Of a stretch of DNA of 64,000 nt, positions 63,940 to 64,000 are shown piece by piece. Source of the stretch: Rubellimicrobium aerolatum (GTDB lineage: Bacteria > Pseudomonadota > Alphaproteobacteria > Rhodobacterales > Rhodobacteraceae). Location of the stretch: assembly GCF_017872975.1 (NCBI RefSeq), contig NZ_JAGGJP010000001.1:412346-476345 (forward strand). Reading direction: 5' to 3'. The notes below the pieces were generated by a model. The model had not been told where the DNA came from. It saw nothing but the letters and a program-made list of their open reading frames with translations, and ran no database searches. How positions within the stretch are numbered: the first letter of the stretch is position 1; every line of letters starts with the position of its first letter. Made by a program: the position numbers and the translations under genes.

Positions 63940-64000
63940 ATGCCCGATTTCCAGAAGATCCTGATTGCCAACCGGGGCGAGATCGCGATCCGCGTCATGC
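63940..64000 (+). CDS. pyc: Pyruvate carboxylase, N-terminal fragment (cut by window end)
   Basis: Only 20 codons are present: MPDFQKILIANRGEIAIRVM, the start of a biotin carboxylase domain. The IANRGEIAIRVM form is typical of pyruvate carboxylase, while AccC and propionyl-CoA carboxylase usually differ in this stretch. GGAG lies 7 nt upstream of ATG 63940. The remaining gene lies outside, so AccC-like alternatives cannot be fully excluded. It is divergent from the helicase gene. Confidence 0.75.
   Translation, partial: MPDFQKILIANRGEIAIRVM

Overview
The window is high-GC bacterial chromosome with tightly packed genes, many of them sharing stop/start bases (ATGA, GTGA, TGATG) or stop codons (CTAG). 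Gene content and order point to an alphaproteobacterium of the Rhodobacteraceae (Rhodobacter/Roseobacter type). The markers are bolA-dnaJ-cobS-cobT synteny, an mraZ-to-ftsZ-lpxC-bamD cell-wall cluster with DUF2484 between murC and murB, a VPLPA-CTERM protein, and a DUF1127 gene followed by hairpins with CCTCCTCCC loops. No rRNA, tRNA, CRISPR array, prophage or insertion sequence was seen.

Layout. 0-12.8 kb: metabolic and accessory genes (sugar isomerase, a MATE transporter broken by one TGA, glutamine-amidotransferase-like hydrolase, methyltransferase, malate synthase G, ArsR/SRPBCC pair, aminopeptidase N, acyltransferase, two paralogous lytic-transglycosylase-like genes). 12.9-24.7 kb: gatB, bolA, a J-domain protein, an ECF sigma/anti-sigma pair, cobS and cobT (aerobic cobaltochelatase) with unrelated genes between them, then a Xaa-Pro aminopeptidase. 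24.8-29.7 kb: recN, a secreted protein, and a GntR regulator divergent from a UxaA-type dehydratase.

29.8-56.0 kb: the division and cell wall (dcw) cluster on the minus strand, in transcription order mraZ, rsmH, ftsL, ftsI, murE, murF, mraY, murD, [insert], ftsW, murG, murC, DUF2484, murB, ddl, ftsQ, ftsA, ftsZ, lpxC, bamD. Together these make UDP-MurNAc-pentapeptide, pass it to lipid I and II, and build the divisome. The insert (about 42.2-46.8 kb) carries a flavoprotein, an Old Yellow Enzyme and an Hsp70-like gene among palindromic extragenic repeats. The mraZ leader has a strong intrinsic terminator 55 nt before the start codon, as in the sRNA-producing leader (UpsM) known from Rhodobacteraceae.

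56.7-64 kb: an Mrp-type Fe-S carrier; a DUF1127 gene (CcaF1-like) followed by nine tandem hairpins whose loops carry CCTCC, read here as four two-hairpin CcsR ('cuckoo') small RNAs plus one extra hairpin and ending in an intrinsic terminator; a BenE-type transporter; a divergent Lrp/AsnC-LysE pair with a candidate operator; a UvrD/PcrA helicase; and the first 20 codons of pyruvate carboxylase. The CcaF1-CcsR locus and the mraZ leader RNA are the most notable regulatory systems. Both belong to known Rhodobacteraceae RNA families, but gene calling alone would miss them.
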